A stretch of DNA of 64,000 bases from Rhineura floridana (taxonomy: Eukaryota > Chordata > Lepidosauria > Squamata > Rhineuridae), in assembly GCF_030035675.1 (NCBI RefSeq), contig NC_084482.1:218759943-218823942 (forward strand), given 5' to 3'. The notes beneath the pieces are model-generated. The model saw only the letters and a program-made list of their open reading frames with translations. It was not told the DNA's origin and ran no database searches. The position numbers and the translations under genes were made by a program. Below are positions 1 to 13,000 of this stretch, piece after piece; within the stretch, counting starts at the first letter, position 1, and every line of letters begins with the position of its first letter.

Positions 1-517
1 CAGCTGTGAGAGAACTAGAAAAGGTCCTCAAATGTAAAGATGTATCACTGAACACTAAAATCAGGATCATTCAGACCATGGTATTTTCAATCTCTATGTA
101 TGGATGTGAAAGTTAGACAGTGAAAAAAGCTGATAAGAGAAAAATCAACTCATTTGAAATGTGGTGTTGGAGAAGAGCTTTGCGGATACCATGGACTGCA
201 AAAAAGACAAATAATTAGGTATTAGAACAAATTAAATCAGAACTATCAGTAGAAGCTAAAATGATGAAACTGAGGTTATCATGCTTTGGACACATCATGA
301 GAAGACATGATTCACTAGAAAAGACAATAATGCTGGGAAAAACAGAAGGGAGTAGAAAAAGAGGAAGGCCAAACAAGAGATGGATTGATTCCATAAAGGA
401 AGCCACAGACCTGAACTTACAAGATCTGAACAGGGTGGTTCATGTCAGATGCTCTTGGAGGTCACTGATTCATAGGGTCGCCGTAAGTTGTAGTCGACTT
501 GGAGGCACATAACAACA
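1..517 (+). mobile_element. BovB/RTE LINE 3' end (cut by window start)
   Basis: Encodes the end of the BovB ORF2 (MKLRLSCFGHIMRRHDS, GRPNKRWIDSIKEATDL, then RCSWRSLI) followed by the usual tail gtcgacttggaggcacataacaacaaca. At least one stop interrupts the frame near 114. An old, inactive copy. Confidence 0.85.
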
Positions 518-1499
518 ACAGTGTGTAGGTGGGTTCTGTTTCTGCATCTTAAAGCCTATTCTCTCTTCTATCTATTCTCTATTCTCTCTTTTGATCTAAT
601 GCACTTCTATCGACCACAAGCACTTAGGCTGACCGAATACCCAGACTCTTATCACGTGGTGATGTTTCACTGAGCACATTTGCCCTAAAATGAAAATAAA
701 CATATTTCAAGGAAAAACAGGAGCAGTTTACTAGAGGCTTTGGAGTACACTGCATTTCATATATAATTTTCTATGCTCATGTCTAACATTAAGAACTTGA
801 GATGACCAATATCTATAGGGAAAACATAGGTAGTCCATAACAGGTTTGTCAAGGAGGGACAGGAATTCCTCCCATCCTGTAACTCTCAAAGTACCTGCAG
901 CGGGAGATTTCGTCCAGAGACCCAAGAGTGGTTGGATCCATGGGCATGTCTGAATGAAGCAAACACGCAGAAACTTGGTTTTTAAATTGTGCTTTAGGAG
1001 AGCAGTTTCGCATTCGAAAATATCACTCATGTTGCATCCCCTCGTCTTCCTTGAACGTGAAGTGTTACACTCAACATCTAACATGTGAGCCCTCAGGTCT
1101 TGTAGCATCTTTCAAGTCACTTGTTCAAAAACATTATTTTCTAGCAAACCATGTATCACAGCGGTTCATCTTGTGATTCTCACCTAAGGCAAATGTGGGT
1201 AAAATCACATTTTAGAAGTAATTCAGTAGATGCACTGGAAAGAAAATGGTTTAAAACACAATGCGGTGAAGCAGCGAAGTGGCACCTCATTGCACCACAG
1301 AAATACAAACACAGAGAGAAGGGGGATTTGCAAGGGGTGAATTACTTTCCAAAGCAAGTGAAACACTTCTGAGAAGGAGAATAGAAAGGCATTTTTGAAG
1401 GTATCAATTTTAAAAGGATAATTCAGGCTGAGGCCATTTCTGCAGCAGGAAAGCACAGCTTTTAAGAAGTAAAAGTAGACATTTTTCAGAGTAGAGCAG
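518..1499. other. No gene recognised
   Basis: Between the BovB tail and the L2-like LINE I see no repeat family or exon I can name. A 125-codon minus-strand frame (731-1108) has no recognisable domain. Confidence 0.5.
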
Positions 1500-2226
1500 G
1501 TTCGTAGCTTGGGGGTTCTCCTAGAATCATCTCTGTCACTTGAGGCTCAGGTAGCCTCGGTGGCACGGAGTGCCTTCTACCAGCTTTGGTTGGTGGCCCA
1601 GCTGGACAGGGATAACCTGGCTTCAGTTGTCCATGCTCTGATAACCTCCAAGTTAGATTACTGCAAGGCACTCTACGTGGGGCTGCCTTTGAAGATGGTT
1701 CAGAAACTGCAGCTTGTGCAAAATGCAGCGGCCAGATTGGTAACAGGGACCAGACGGTCCGAACATATAAAACCAATTCTCTCCCACTTGCATTGGCTGC
1801 CTGTATGTTTCCAAGCTCGATTCAAGGTGCTGGTTTTAACCTATAAAGCTTTACACGGCTTGGGACCACAATACCTGATGGAACGCCTCTCCAGACACGA
1901 GCCCACCCATACACTATGTTCAACATCCAAGGCCCTCCTCCGGGTGCCTACTCGGAGGGAAGCTGGGAGTCTGGCCTTCTCATTGGTGGCCCCTAAATTA
2001 TGGGATGATTTTTTTGACAAGGTGCACCTGACGCCAACATCTTTTCAGCAGCAGGTCAAGACTTTCCTCTTCTCCCAGGCATTTTAGCATGTGTTTTTAA
2101 ATTGTTTTAAATGGTTAAATTGTGTTTTAAATTGTTTTTAAAAGATGTGTTTTAAATTTGTATATGTGTTTTTAGTGTTTTTAGGTACTGTAAACCGCCC
2201 AGAGAGGTTCGGCTATGGTGCAGTAT
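1500..2226 (+). mobile_element. L2-like LINE, RT C-terminal part
   Basis: A 192-codon frame (1509-2087) carries the L2/CR1-group reverse-transcriptase tail: [56 protein letters not shown]. The 3' UTR follows (gtaaaccgcccagagaggttcggctatgg) and is interrupted at 2226 by the CR1; its (ataa)n tail resumes at 4825-4846. Confidence 0.8.
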
Positions 2227-4824
2227 AGAATCATAGAATCATAGAGTTGGAAGGGGCCTTGTAGGCCATCGAGTCCAACCCCCTGCTCACAGCAGGAAAT
2301 CCACAGCTAGAGCATCTCCCGCAGATAGCTGTCCAGCCTCTGCTTGAAGACATCCAGCGAAGGGGATTCCACCACCTCCCTAGGCAGTCGGTTCCATTGC
2401 CGAACTGCCCTTACTGTCAAGAAGTTCCTTCTAATGTCCAATCTGAATCTACGCTCCTGCAACTTAAAACCATTAGACCTAGTCCTACCCTCTGGGGCAG
2501 CAGAGAACAAATCTGTACCCTCCTGTATGTGACAGCCCTTCAGGTACTTAAAGAGTGCAATCATGTCACCCCTCAGCCTTCTCTTCACCAGACTGAACAT
2601 GCCAAGTTCCTTCAACCTTTCCTCATAAGACTAGTTCTCCATAACGGCTATCATCCTCATCGCCCTCTTCTGAACCCGCTCTAACTTGTCTATATCTTTC
2701 TTAAAATGAGGCACCCAGAACTGAACACAGTATTCCAGATGAGGCCTGACTAATGCAGAATATAGTGGGACTATTACTTCCCTCAACCTGGAAACTATAG
2801 CTCTGTTTATGCAGCCCAAAACCACATTTGCCTTTTTTGCCGCAGCATCACACTGCTGGGTCATGTTCAACTTGCGATCCACTACAATTCCAAGGTCCTT
2901 CTCACATGCACTACTGCTAAGCCGGGTATTTCCCATCCTGTACCCGTGCATTTTGTTTTTGTGGCCTAAATGCAGAATCCTGCATTTGTCTTTATTGAAT
3001 ATCATTTTATTAATTTCAGCCCAATTTTCTAGTCTATCCAGGTCCCTTTGGATTTTATTCCTGTCTTCCATTGTGTTAGCTATCCCTCCCAGTTTCGTAT
3101 CATCTGCAAACTTCATAAGGCTTCCCTCCACTCCATCATCTAAGTCATTGATAAAAATATTGAAGAGTATCGGCCCCAGGACAGAACCCTGTGGCACTCC
3201 ACTCGAAACCTCCTTCCAGTCCGAAGCAGAGCCACCGATGACCACTCTTTGAGTACGGTTTTCCAACCAGTTGTGAATCCACCTGACAGTATTTCCATGT
3301 AGTCTGCATTTGACTAGTTTGCTAATCAAAAGGTCATGGGGGACTTTGTCAAACGCCTTGCTGAAATCTAGATAGATGACATCTACAGCATTTCCGCCAT
3401 CTACTAAGCTAGTGACCCGATCAAAAAAAGAGATGAGATTAGTTTGACAGGATTTTTTCTTGACAAACCCATGTTGGCTCCTTCTAATCACAGCATTGTC
3501 ATCTAGATAGTTGCCAATGGACTCTTTTATTATCTGTTCTAATATCTTTCCCAGTATTGAAGTCAGACTGACCGGCCTGTAATTCCCCGGATCTTCTTTT
3601 TTACCCTTTTTAAAGAGTGGGACGATGTTTGCCCATCTCCAGTCCTCCGGCACCTCTCCCGTTCTCCAGGATTTCTCAAGGATGATGGCAAGAGGTTCTG
3701 AGAGTACATCCGCAAGTTCCTTCAATACTCTGGGATGCAGTTCATCAGGCCCTGGAGATTTGAACTCATTTAGGTTAACTAGGTATTTCCTGACTATCTC
3801 CTTATCAATCTCGAACTGCAATCCCGACCCCTTACTGAGATTGCTACTGATGCAAGGTTGCACACTGTTCCCTTTATGGGAGAAAACGGAGGCAAAATAG
3901 GCGTTGAGCAGTTCTGCTTTTTCCTCGTTATCTGTCAACATTTTGCCATCCTCATTGAGCAGCAGTCCCACCGTTTCCTTGGTCTTTCTCTTGCTTCGAA
4001 CATATCTGAAAAACCCCATTTTGTTGTTCCTCGCTTCCCTCGCCAGCCTCAGCTCATTCTGGGTTTTAGCTTTCCTTACGCTATTCCTGCAAGCCCGAGC
4101 CGCTCGTTGGTACTCTTCCTTGGTGATGCGTCCTTCCTTCCATTCTTTATACATGCTCTTTTTTACTTTTACCTCCTCCACCAGTCTTCCGTGTAGCCAC
4201 ATTGGCTTTTTCCAATGTCTTCCATTTTTCTTCCTCTTTGGAATTGTTTGCGATTGCGCTTTTTGTAATACGTTCTTCATGAACTCCCACACTTCTTGGG
4301 CTCCTTTTTCTTTAGTCTATCTAGCCACAGGATCCTACCCATCATTTCCCTGAGCTTGCTAAAATCGGCTTTCCTGAAATCCAAGGTCCATGTTTGACTA
4401 TATTCTTCTTTGGCTTTTCCCAGAATCCTGAATTCCAGCATTACGTGGTCACTTTCCCCCAAGGTACCGACCGCTTTAATTCCCGTGACCAATTCATCCG
4501 TGTTAGTTAAGATCAGGTCCAGGATTGCCGATCCCCTTGTTCCTTCTTCTACTTTTTGAAAGAGGAAATTATCAGCAAGGCCCATCAGGAATTTATTGGA
4601 GGCTTTGTGCTTCGCAGAGTTTGTCTCCCAGCAGATATCTGGGTAGTTGAAGTCCCCCATCACTACTACTTCTTGCCTCCTTGAGATTTCAGAGATTTGT
4701 TTGAGAAAGGCCTCGTCTACCACCTCTTCCTGGCTAGGGGGTCTGTAGTAGACACCTACTACCATGTCGGTTTTATTTGTTTCTCCATTTATTTTTACCC
4801 AAATGGTCTCTACCGGACCCCTAC
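2227..4824 (-). mobile_element. CR1 LINE, 5'-truncated, mostly preserved ORF2
   Basis: On the minus strand the endonuclease C-terminal part (4858-4277: [37 protein letters not shown]) is followed by reverse transcriptase in 4292-2631 (VPLFKKGKKEDPGNYRPVSL, YLDFSKAFDKVPHDLL, GVPQGSVLGPILF, and the catalytic FADD). The C-terminus is at 2615-2307 and the ATAGAATC-type 3' end at 2227. The frame changes near 4285 and again near 2630. The 5' end is cut within the endonuclease domain. It lies inside the tail of an L2-like LINE. Confidence 0.9.
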
Positions 4825-4846
4825 AATAAATAAATAAATAAATAAA
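4825..4846 (+). repeat. Resumed (ataa)n tail of the split L2-like LINE
   Basis: The caataaataaata run directly after the CR1 5' end is the missing tail of the L2 element that stops at 2226. Confidence 0.6.
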
Positions 4847-4849
4847 TTT

Positions 4850-5413
4850 GACAGGCAACAGGTGGACTAAAGGAATAACTTTGACTGGCTCTTTGAAAAG
4901 TATGTGTGTATTTATGGAGATTCCACCAATACAAATTATATGCTGGAAAATAAGACCAGTCAGGATGACCCCAGATGAGCATTAGATCCTGCTTTGGATT
5001 CTACTAGTTTGATCCACTCAAAGGCCATGCCAAAGCAGATCTACTGGTCCCATTACTGAATGAGGATGCTCCTTAATAATGAAATCACTAGATTTATTGA
5101 TTACAGATGGATTCTATATATGCAGACTATATGTATCTCTAGGACACTGTATGGGACTCCTGCACCAATTCACACATGACCCCATCTTACAATCCAATAC
5201 AGCTCCGTAAAGACAAGTGTGGTTGATCAGGTATTTAGTGGGAATTGGTAAAGCGATACATGTAAAACGTTAAGCCCAAAGGGCTTGTGGCCATTGTTGA
5301 GTCATTATGAAATCATTTTCATTGTTCGTTATGTGAAAGGACGAGAGGTTTATATCTAAAGAGCTACATTCACATAACTGGTATGTGGGGTTTCAATACT
5401 GCTTTGTTGGGCA
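4850..5413. other. 3' flank of V2R gene A
   Basis: Unique-looking sequence downstream of the gene A stop. It holds one minus-strand AATAAA and no other recognisable feature. Confidence 0.4.
5093..5098 (-). terminator. Candidate poly(A) signal of V2R gene A
   Basis: A minus-strand AATAAA about 316 bp after the gene A stop codon. Motif evidence only. Confidence 0.35.
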
Positions 5414-6324
5414 TCAATTGCCATCTTTAGTTTTTGTCATCAGGTATTCCTTTGTATTCAGATCAGGCCTGAATACAATAATGTAGCACTTGGGAATGAA
5501 GATGCAGCCCAAAAGCCCAGCACTGGAGGCCAAGATGGAGAAGACCTGCACGGCTACCATGTATTTCCCCTTCGTGCTCAGGTAGGTGGGCACAAAGGAG
5601 ACCCAAACACTGCAGAAGACCAGCATGCTGAAGGTGATCAGCTTGGCTTCATTGAAGGCCCCAGGCAGTTTCCTGGCCAGGAAAGCCACCGTGAAGCAGA
5701 TGGCAGCCAGGAAGCCCATGTAGCCCAGGGAACCATAAAACATGGCAACAGACCCTTCGTTGCATTGCAGGATGATCTCTCCAGGTTGAGAATGCATGTC
5801 AGAATCTGGGAATGGGGGCGACATCCCCAGCCAGATGGTGCAGATGACAACTTGGACACTGGAACATGAAATGATGATGGAGTTGGCCAGACTCTTCCCC
5901 AACCATCTCCTCACTTTGTTCTCTGGCTTTGTGGCCAGGAAGGCCAGTACTACAGTGATTGTTTTTGCCAAGACAGAAGAGACAGCAACCGAGAAGATGA
6001 TGCTGAAGGCTGTTTGTCGGAGAAGGCAGGTCACTTTCCTGGGCTGGCCGATGAACAGAAATGAAGACAAGAAGGAAAGCAGGAGGAAGACGAGGAGGAT
6101 GTAGGAGAGGTCCCTGTTGTTGGCTTTGACTATTGGTGTTTCTAGGAATTTAATGAAAATTCCTAACACAATTCCTGTGGTTAAAGACAAGAACAGAGCA
6201 AAGGAAGCCAAGAGGATCCCCAAATATTCTTCATAGGACAAAAAGGTAATGATCTTGGGGATACACTGATCTCTGTCCTTGTTTGGATGCTGATCTTCTG
6301 GACATTTGGCACACTGGTCTGCAT
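5414..6324 (-). CDS. V2R gene A exon 6 (seven-transmembrane domain)
   Basis: A 911-nt last exon beginning [20 protein letters not shown] after a ttttcag acceptor, and open to a TAA at 5414. Seven hydrophobic segments are visible. They include [20 protein letters not shown], the V2R hallmark [16 protein letters not shown], the QCNEGS extracellular loop, the [17 protein letters not shown] third-loop region, and the class C motif [15 protein letters not shown] before a short tail ending TKDGN. It closely resembles gene B exon 6. The downstream flank 4850-5413 has no recognisable gene. Confidence 0.95.
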
Positions 6325-6996
6325 CTGAAAAGAAGAGGACAGACAGTATATGTTTCAGGGTGAAAGATAATAATCTAGAATAAACAGAGTGGAAGCACGC
6401 ATATATCTTTAGTGATTATTCTGTCCCAATCACTCATAGAACAGACTGTCATTACCAGGGGTATACAATGGGGCAGCCTCCATCAAGCCCTCTCCACGCT
6501 TGGTCTCTGCAGTTTGCTTCCCAAAGTAACGCCTTTCAATTCAATGATATGACACGGGTTCACAAACTTTCTCTCCCCAGGGCCTTTTGGGAACACATGG
6601 AAGTGACTGAGCCTAGTAACTACAATTCCTATGCACATTGCTACAGTCTTTGCCTCAGTGATTTCCTTCTGGCAGTTTGCTTGTGTCAGGGAGTTCCATA
6701 ATTCTGATATTTGCACTTTAAGTACAAAGACTGTATCTAAAAACATTGTGACTCAGCCTCCCTGTTTTAGGCAGAATATACTGATCCCGAAGCTCTAAGG
6801 GAAGGTACGTTTTTTTCTTCCCTCCCTCACGTCTCTTAGCACTTTTTTTATTCATCTCTTGTCCTTTTCTTCAGCCTTTCTCCTTTCAAACTCCATTTGT
6901 CCCCCGCAAAAAAACTGCCACTTGATTTCAACCCCCTTTTGCATTCACTTGGTCTCCCTGTAACAGCTTCTCCTCTTATACTGTTTATTCCACATG

Positions 6997-7037
<41 letters not shown>

Positions 7038-10000
7038 GTAACAACCTACCCTCTTACCACACTTCTCTACATTCCATTTATTGGTATTATTTTATTTTTA
7101 GCCTTTTGTTTTCTGGTTAAATTCCTTCAGTGTCTCCCCCTCCAGCCCTTTCTCCATGGGGGCGGGGGAGAGGCTTCACGGTTTGGCAGGAGCACGGCTG
7201 GCCCTACCATTAGTCAGAGTGAGGTGGCAGTTTCTGGGGTGTGGGCAGAAATGGTGAGGTGATGGAACAGAGCTACGTGTGCTAGACCAGAGACCAGGTG
7301 GGAAGGAAGGCGGACTGGGGTCTGGGTTTGTGAACATGAAACATCCTTTTTCACCTCCCTCCCTCCAAATGTCCTTCTCGTGTTCTCCATCCTCTTTCTT
7401 TCTCTTCCTCCTTTGCAAGGCACAACCTTGCACTTGCCATGCTCTTGCCAGCTCTCACTCCCAAGTGTGGAACTGGTTCACCACAAATGCTGGGAGCTAC
7501 TGGTGCTTGGCACCAAAAGCCAATAGGACATCTAGGGCTTTGGAAACAAAGCCCTATGAGGAGAGACTGAAAGAACTGGGCATGTTTAGCCTGGAGAAGA
7601 GAAGACTGAGGGGAGGTATGATAGCACTCCAAGTACATGAAAGGTTGTCACGCAGAGGAGGGCCGGGATCTCTTCTCGATCCCAGAGTGCAGGACACGGA
7701 ATAATGGGCTCAAGGTGCAGAAATGCAGACTTCGACTGGACATCAGGAAAAACTTCCTGTTAGAGCCATACAACAATGGAACCAATGTCCTAGAGAGGTA
7801 GTGGGCTCTCCGACGCTGGATTGATTGATTGATTGCATTGGTATACCGCCCCATAGCCGAAGCTCTCTGGACGGTTTACAACAATGGAACTATGGAATCC
7901 AACTAGGGAAAAAGGAGACCATTATTTCCAAAACTAAGAACGTTCAGGTCAGTTTTGAAAGAAACCAATAATTGTTGATCTGGAACAATTTATTACTAGT
8001 CAGCAGTATTCTATTACAAATTCCAATCATTTATTTAAAAGTGCAGCTACGACAAGATGGGAGGTCCAACTGATGAAGTGCTATTGAATGTCCAACTGCT
8101 TTGTTTGCCTTGTTTATCTTCTTAGCTATGGAATAAGTGAGATTAAAGGGGCTGTCTGTGGTTGTGATCAGTGTTCAAATGTTTGCTTGGATGATTAAAA
8201 AAATGCTAATGTAGGCAGTGCATTTTCAACTCTTGCTTCAAATGAGGCCCACGTCCATCTAGTCATAGTTTGAGAAACACTTCATTATGGATGTTCGAAC
8301 TTCAGTAGCCAAGAAAGGATCCAAATTCAAAAATGACTTGAGAATCTTCAGTGAAAATGTCTCTGGGTAAATCTTTGTCCCCTATTTATTTTATCTCAGG
8401 GAATGCCTTCTCCCTTGAAGTCACTCACCTTCCTGAGTGGAGATGGTTCCTTCTGCACATGGAGCACAAGCATAACAGCAAACTGGCTCTCCTTCCTTAG
8501 CCACTTTGGCGTATCCAGGATGACAGCTTTCTGTACACCTTGAACGAGGCACGGTCTAACCATAAAGCAGAAATTATTAGGAGTATGAGAGTGAATCATA
8601 GAATTTGAAAAGGACCTAACTGGAAAGGACCCTAGTCCCTACCTTTTTTTGAGGAAAACACACGAGTGCATATTGAGAATCTACTTTGACTCTCACATTT
8701 TATCAGATTTGCAGATGATGCAATATTGGGAGGGATAGCTAATGCCCCTGAGGACAGAATCAAAGGTGCTGGTTTTGACCTATAAAGCCTTACACGGCTT
8801 GGGACCAGAATACCTGATGGAATTCCTCTCCCAATACAAACCCACCCGTATACTAAGTTCAAGATCAAAGGCCCTCCTCCGGGTGCCTACTCCAAGGGAA
8901 GCTCGGAGGATGGGAACAAGGGAGAGGGCCTTCTCAGTGGTGGCCCCCAAATTATGGAATGACCTCATTGACGAGGTGCACCTGGCACCAACACTGTTCT
9001 CTTTTTGGCACCAGGTCAAGACTTTCCTCTTCTCCCAGGCATTTTAGCATGTGTTTTATACTGTTTAAATTTTAAAATTGTGTTTTAAATTGTTTTTATA
9101 ACATCTGTTTTAAATTGGATTTGTTTAAATGTTTTTAGTTACTGTAAACTGCCCAGAGAGCTTCAGCTATGGGACTGTATACAAGTATAATAAAATAAAT
9201 AAATAAGTAAATAAATAAATATGATCTTGATAGTTTGGATCATTGGGCTAAAAATAATATGATGAAATTTAACAAGGATAAATGAAAAGTTCTACACCCA
9301 CGAAAAATAAACCAAATGCATAGTTATAAGTAGTTGGATACTTGGCACAGCGATACTACATCCAAGAAGGATATTGGAATTGTTGTTGATCACAAGATGA
9401 ATATGAGCCAACGGTGTGATGTGGCTGCAAAACAGGCAAATGCTATTTTAGACTGCATTAACAGACATATAGTTTCCAATTTGTATGAAGTACTAGTTCC
9501 CCTGTACTGGGCACTGGTTAGGCCTCATATTGACTACTGCATCCAGTTACCACACTTTAAGTAGGATGCAGATAAACTGGAACAGATTCAGAAGAGGGCA
9601 ACAAGGATGATCAGGGAAATGGAAACAAAGCCCAGTGGGTAAAGACTGAAAGAACTGGGCATGTTTAGCCTTGAGAAGAGAAGACTGAGAGTATGATAGT
9701 ACTCTTCAGCATGGTGTAGTGGTTAAGGTGTTGGACTACAACCTGGGAAACCAGGATTTGAATCCTCACATAGCCATGAAGCTCAATGGGTGACCTTGGG
9801 CCAGTCACTGCTTCTCAGCCTCATGAAAACCCTATTCATAGGGTCACCATAAGTCGGAATCGACTTGAAGGCAGTACGTTTACATTTAGTACTTGAAAGG
9901 TTGTCACACAAAGGAGGGCCAGGATCTCTTCTCAATTATCCCAGAGTGCAGGACACGGAATAATGGGCTCAACTTACAGGAAACCAGATTTTGACTGAAC

Positions 10001-13000
10001 ATCAGGACAAGCCTCCTGGTAGAGTAGTATGGCAATGGATCCAATTACCTAGGGAGGTGGTAGGCTCTCCAACACTGGAGATATTCAAGAAGCAGCTTTA
10101 CAGCTACCTGCCAGGTATGCCTTAAGTTGGATTCCTGCACTGAGCAGGGGGTTAGACTCTTTGGCCTTGTGGCCCATTCCAACTCTATAATTCTATAATT
10201 ATACAATGCATAGGTTTTTGTCGCTCCATAAGGGCAGAACTACAGCTGTATGTCAAGAAGACTAAAGTAATGACAACAGCAGATTTATGTAACTTTACAG
10301 TTGACAACAAGGACAGTAAACTTGTCAAGGATTATCAATACCTTGGCACAATCATCAACCAAAAGGGAGACAATAGTCAAGAAATCAGAAGAAGGCTAGG
10401 ACTGGAGAGGGCAGCTATGAGAGAAGTAGAAAAGGTCCTCAGATGTAAAGATGTATCACTGAACACTAAAGTCAGGATCATTCAGACCATGGTATTCCTG
10501 ATCTCTATGTATGGATGTGAAAGCTGAACAAAAAAGTGGATAAGAGAAAAATCAACTCATTTGAAATGCGGTGTTGGAGGAGAGCTTTGCTGATACCATG
10601 GGTTGCTGATTCATAGGGTCACCATAAGTCGTAATCAACTTGAAGGTATATAACAACAAAAGGGCAGGACAGAGTCAGAACTAATCAGAAGAAAGGCAGT
10701 CATAATATCAATATCATAATATTACACCACCTTCTTGCATGTCCCCAGTTTATTCCTCTAGTAGCAAAGTGGGTAGGCCCTCGTCGACTGGTGCATCCGC
10801 AAAATGGGTGCAACCACAGACAATGACTCTTTACTTATGCAGAGAAACATCATCTTTTAAAGATGAAAGAAGAAAGGCAGTCATAATATCAATATCATAA
10901 TATTGCATAATAGCATAATATTTCCACCCTGGGCTCCTGCTGGGAGGAAGGGCAGGATATAAATAAAATAATAAATAAATAAATAAAAATCAACTGTGAC
11001 ACTGCATAAAAGCCTAGAACGCTGGTTTCTCTACAGCACTCTACAATGGTGACATGTCACTCAATCTTTGGTTGTGGCATTACAGCATGGAGAGGGGTGG
11101 TTTACAGTGGTCCCACAATATACCCCCTGGCTGGAGAACATGCCTACTTTGCTCTTCACAATCAGAAGGATGACAGAGCTTCCATCGCTCTCCGCCACCT
11201 GATATCTTGCATGTCCCCAGTTTGTTTCTATATTAGCAAAGTGGGTAGGCCCTTGGGGATTGGTGCATCAGCAAAATAGGTGCACCCACAGACAGTGACT
11301 CACTACCTATGCAGAGAAATATCCTCTTTTAAAGAAGAGGGGAAATAATCCTTAAAATAGGAAGATTTGGATGAGGTGGGCATCAAGCAACAAGAAGCAA
11401 GTGGACTTCCCCACACTTCCCTTCAGCTTAGCATCTAATAGAGATGAGGAAACTCAGTCAGGGACAGTGTATGTGACTGTATTTCCTCACCCCACTCTAG
11501 TATAGTGTGTGAGCTCTAGGAGGATTGGCCTCCTTCCCAGGAGAGAGTTAGTTAGGACTGGGGGAAAATAACCACACCTTCCAATTTAATTTTTATTCTA
11601 AAAAATGACACCACTAATGTCCTATACCTTGTTAAAGTGCGCGGGCCACACAATGGCTTCCAGGTTAACAGTGAGCTTCAGGTCCGACAATGCCTCTCTC
11701 TCTAGACTCCCAACTTTCACTCTGCCACGAGATTTATTGGGAAAAAGCACCCAGTTCACAATATCGTAGTCGGCTGCCAGCTCCCCTTTCTCATCCAAAT
11801 ACAGTCCACCCACAGAAGTGTTAGAAAACTGGACTTTCCTTAAGAAAGGATGAAACTACAATGCCAGAGAATACACCAGCGTTAAGAAAATGTGAACCCC
11901 TGTTTCAGAGCCTAGGATAGGATTGCACATCACAAAAAGAATATTACAAGAAATGAAAACAATTAAAAAAAAACAGCCAGTTAAACAATCCAAATGGCAA
12001 TAAGAAATAGTGGAGGGGTGGAAGGGTGGGCAGGAGAAGATCAAGCTATTACAACTGAATCCATTGCTAACATGGAGGTGCTAGTCCCCTTCCACTGCAT
12101 TAATAAAATAAAGGGGAATTCAATAGATCTAAATGTTTATTTTTACCAAACTGAACACTCTGCCACTCACCCCTAACTCTAGATTCTTTATAAACAAACT
12201 AAACAGCACAGGGACAAATACAGATCCTTCAAACACTCCAGTTTCTACCTCCATTCGGTTTTGTTGTTGTTATGTGCCTTCAAGTTGATTACAACTTATG
12301 GCAACCCTATGAATCAGCGACCTCTAATAAGTTCCTCTTCTTGTTACCAAATTCTTCCAAGCTACACAGCAAGTGGATTGGACTGTGAAAGACCAACCCA
12401 AATGGTGTTTGCATTTTGACAACTTTGTAAGGCAGTCCAATATCTCAGAGAGGAGGTCAGGTCTCCTGCTCCCCTGGTGCATTCACTACAGCTGCACCAT
12501 TTCCCTGCTTTTTAAAGTTTGATAGAAAGATCTGTGGGCTATAGGTATGTTCTTAAACTGCAAGGTTTTTTGCCTATTAGTGAATATGCTTGTTCTGATT
12601 GAAGGCTTTCCAGATGCATTTGTTGGCTCTTGTGAGAGCATTATGGTCTGACCTAGGGATGGGATCCATTTGCTGGTGCCTGTTCAATTTGCATTCTGTC
12701 AAACTGACAGGTAGTTCTATTTTGGGTTAGTTACTTTTTCACTATCTTTCGCTTTTACCATTCTGATTTTTTACCCTCCTGAAAAATAACAATTCTTTTT
12801 TTGAAATCATTTTAGAAAGGAATGGAAACCTCTACCCAGTGTGTTAGTTTCACATCAGCAAGTCAAAGTTCAATGCCTTTTTAAAAAAGGTGTTGGGAAA
12901 AGCCAGGGAAACTTGCAGTATTCAGGATTGATCTGCAGAGACAGGGAGCATGTGGAGTATTGGGAAGTCCTGTGACATGTTAAATGTTTAGCAAAATTCT

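Larger units (their letters stand above)
8640..10200 (+). mobile_element. CR1 LINE fragment carrying two nested insertions
   Basis: CR1 ORF2 sequence (FADD region near 8703, then [49 protein letters not shown]) runs through to the ccaactctataattc 3' end. An L2-like LINE (8757-9217) and a Sauria SINE (9706-9892) interrupt it. It occupies intron 4 of gene A. Frames are broken. Confidence 0.8.

Noticed and set aside
731-1108. 125-codon minus-strand frame
   Set aside because: No recognisable domain, no supporting splice sites, and the composition looks like chance open sequence.
6897-7262. Frame with a run of asparagines as a low-complexity protein
   Set aside because: The asparagines come from the (AAT)n microsatellite in a V2R intron.
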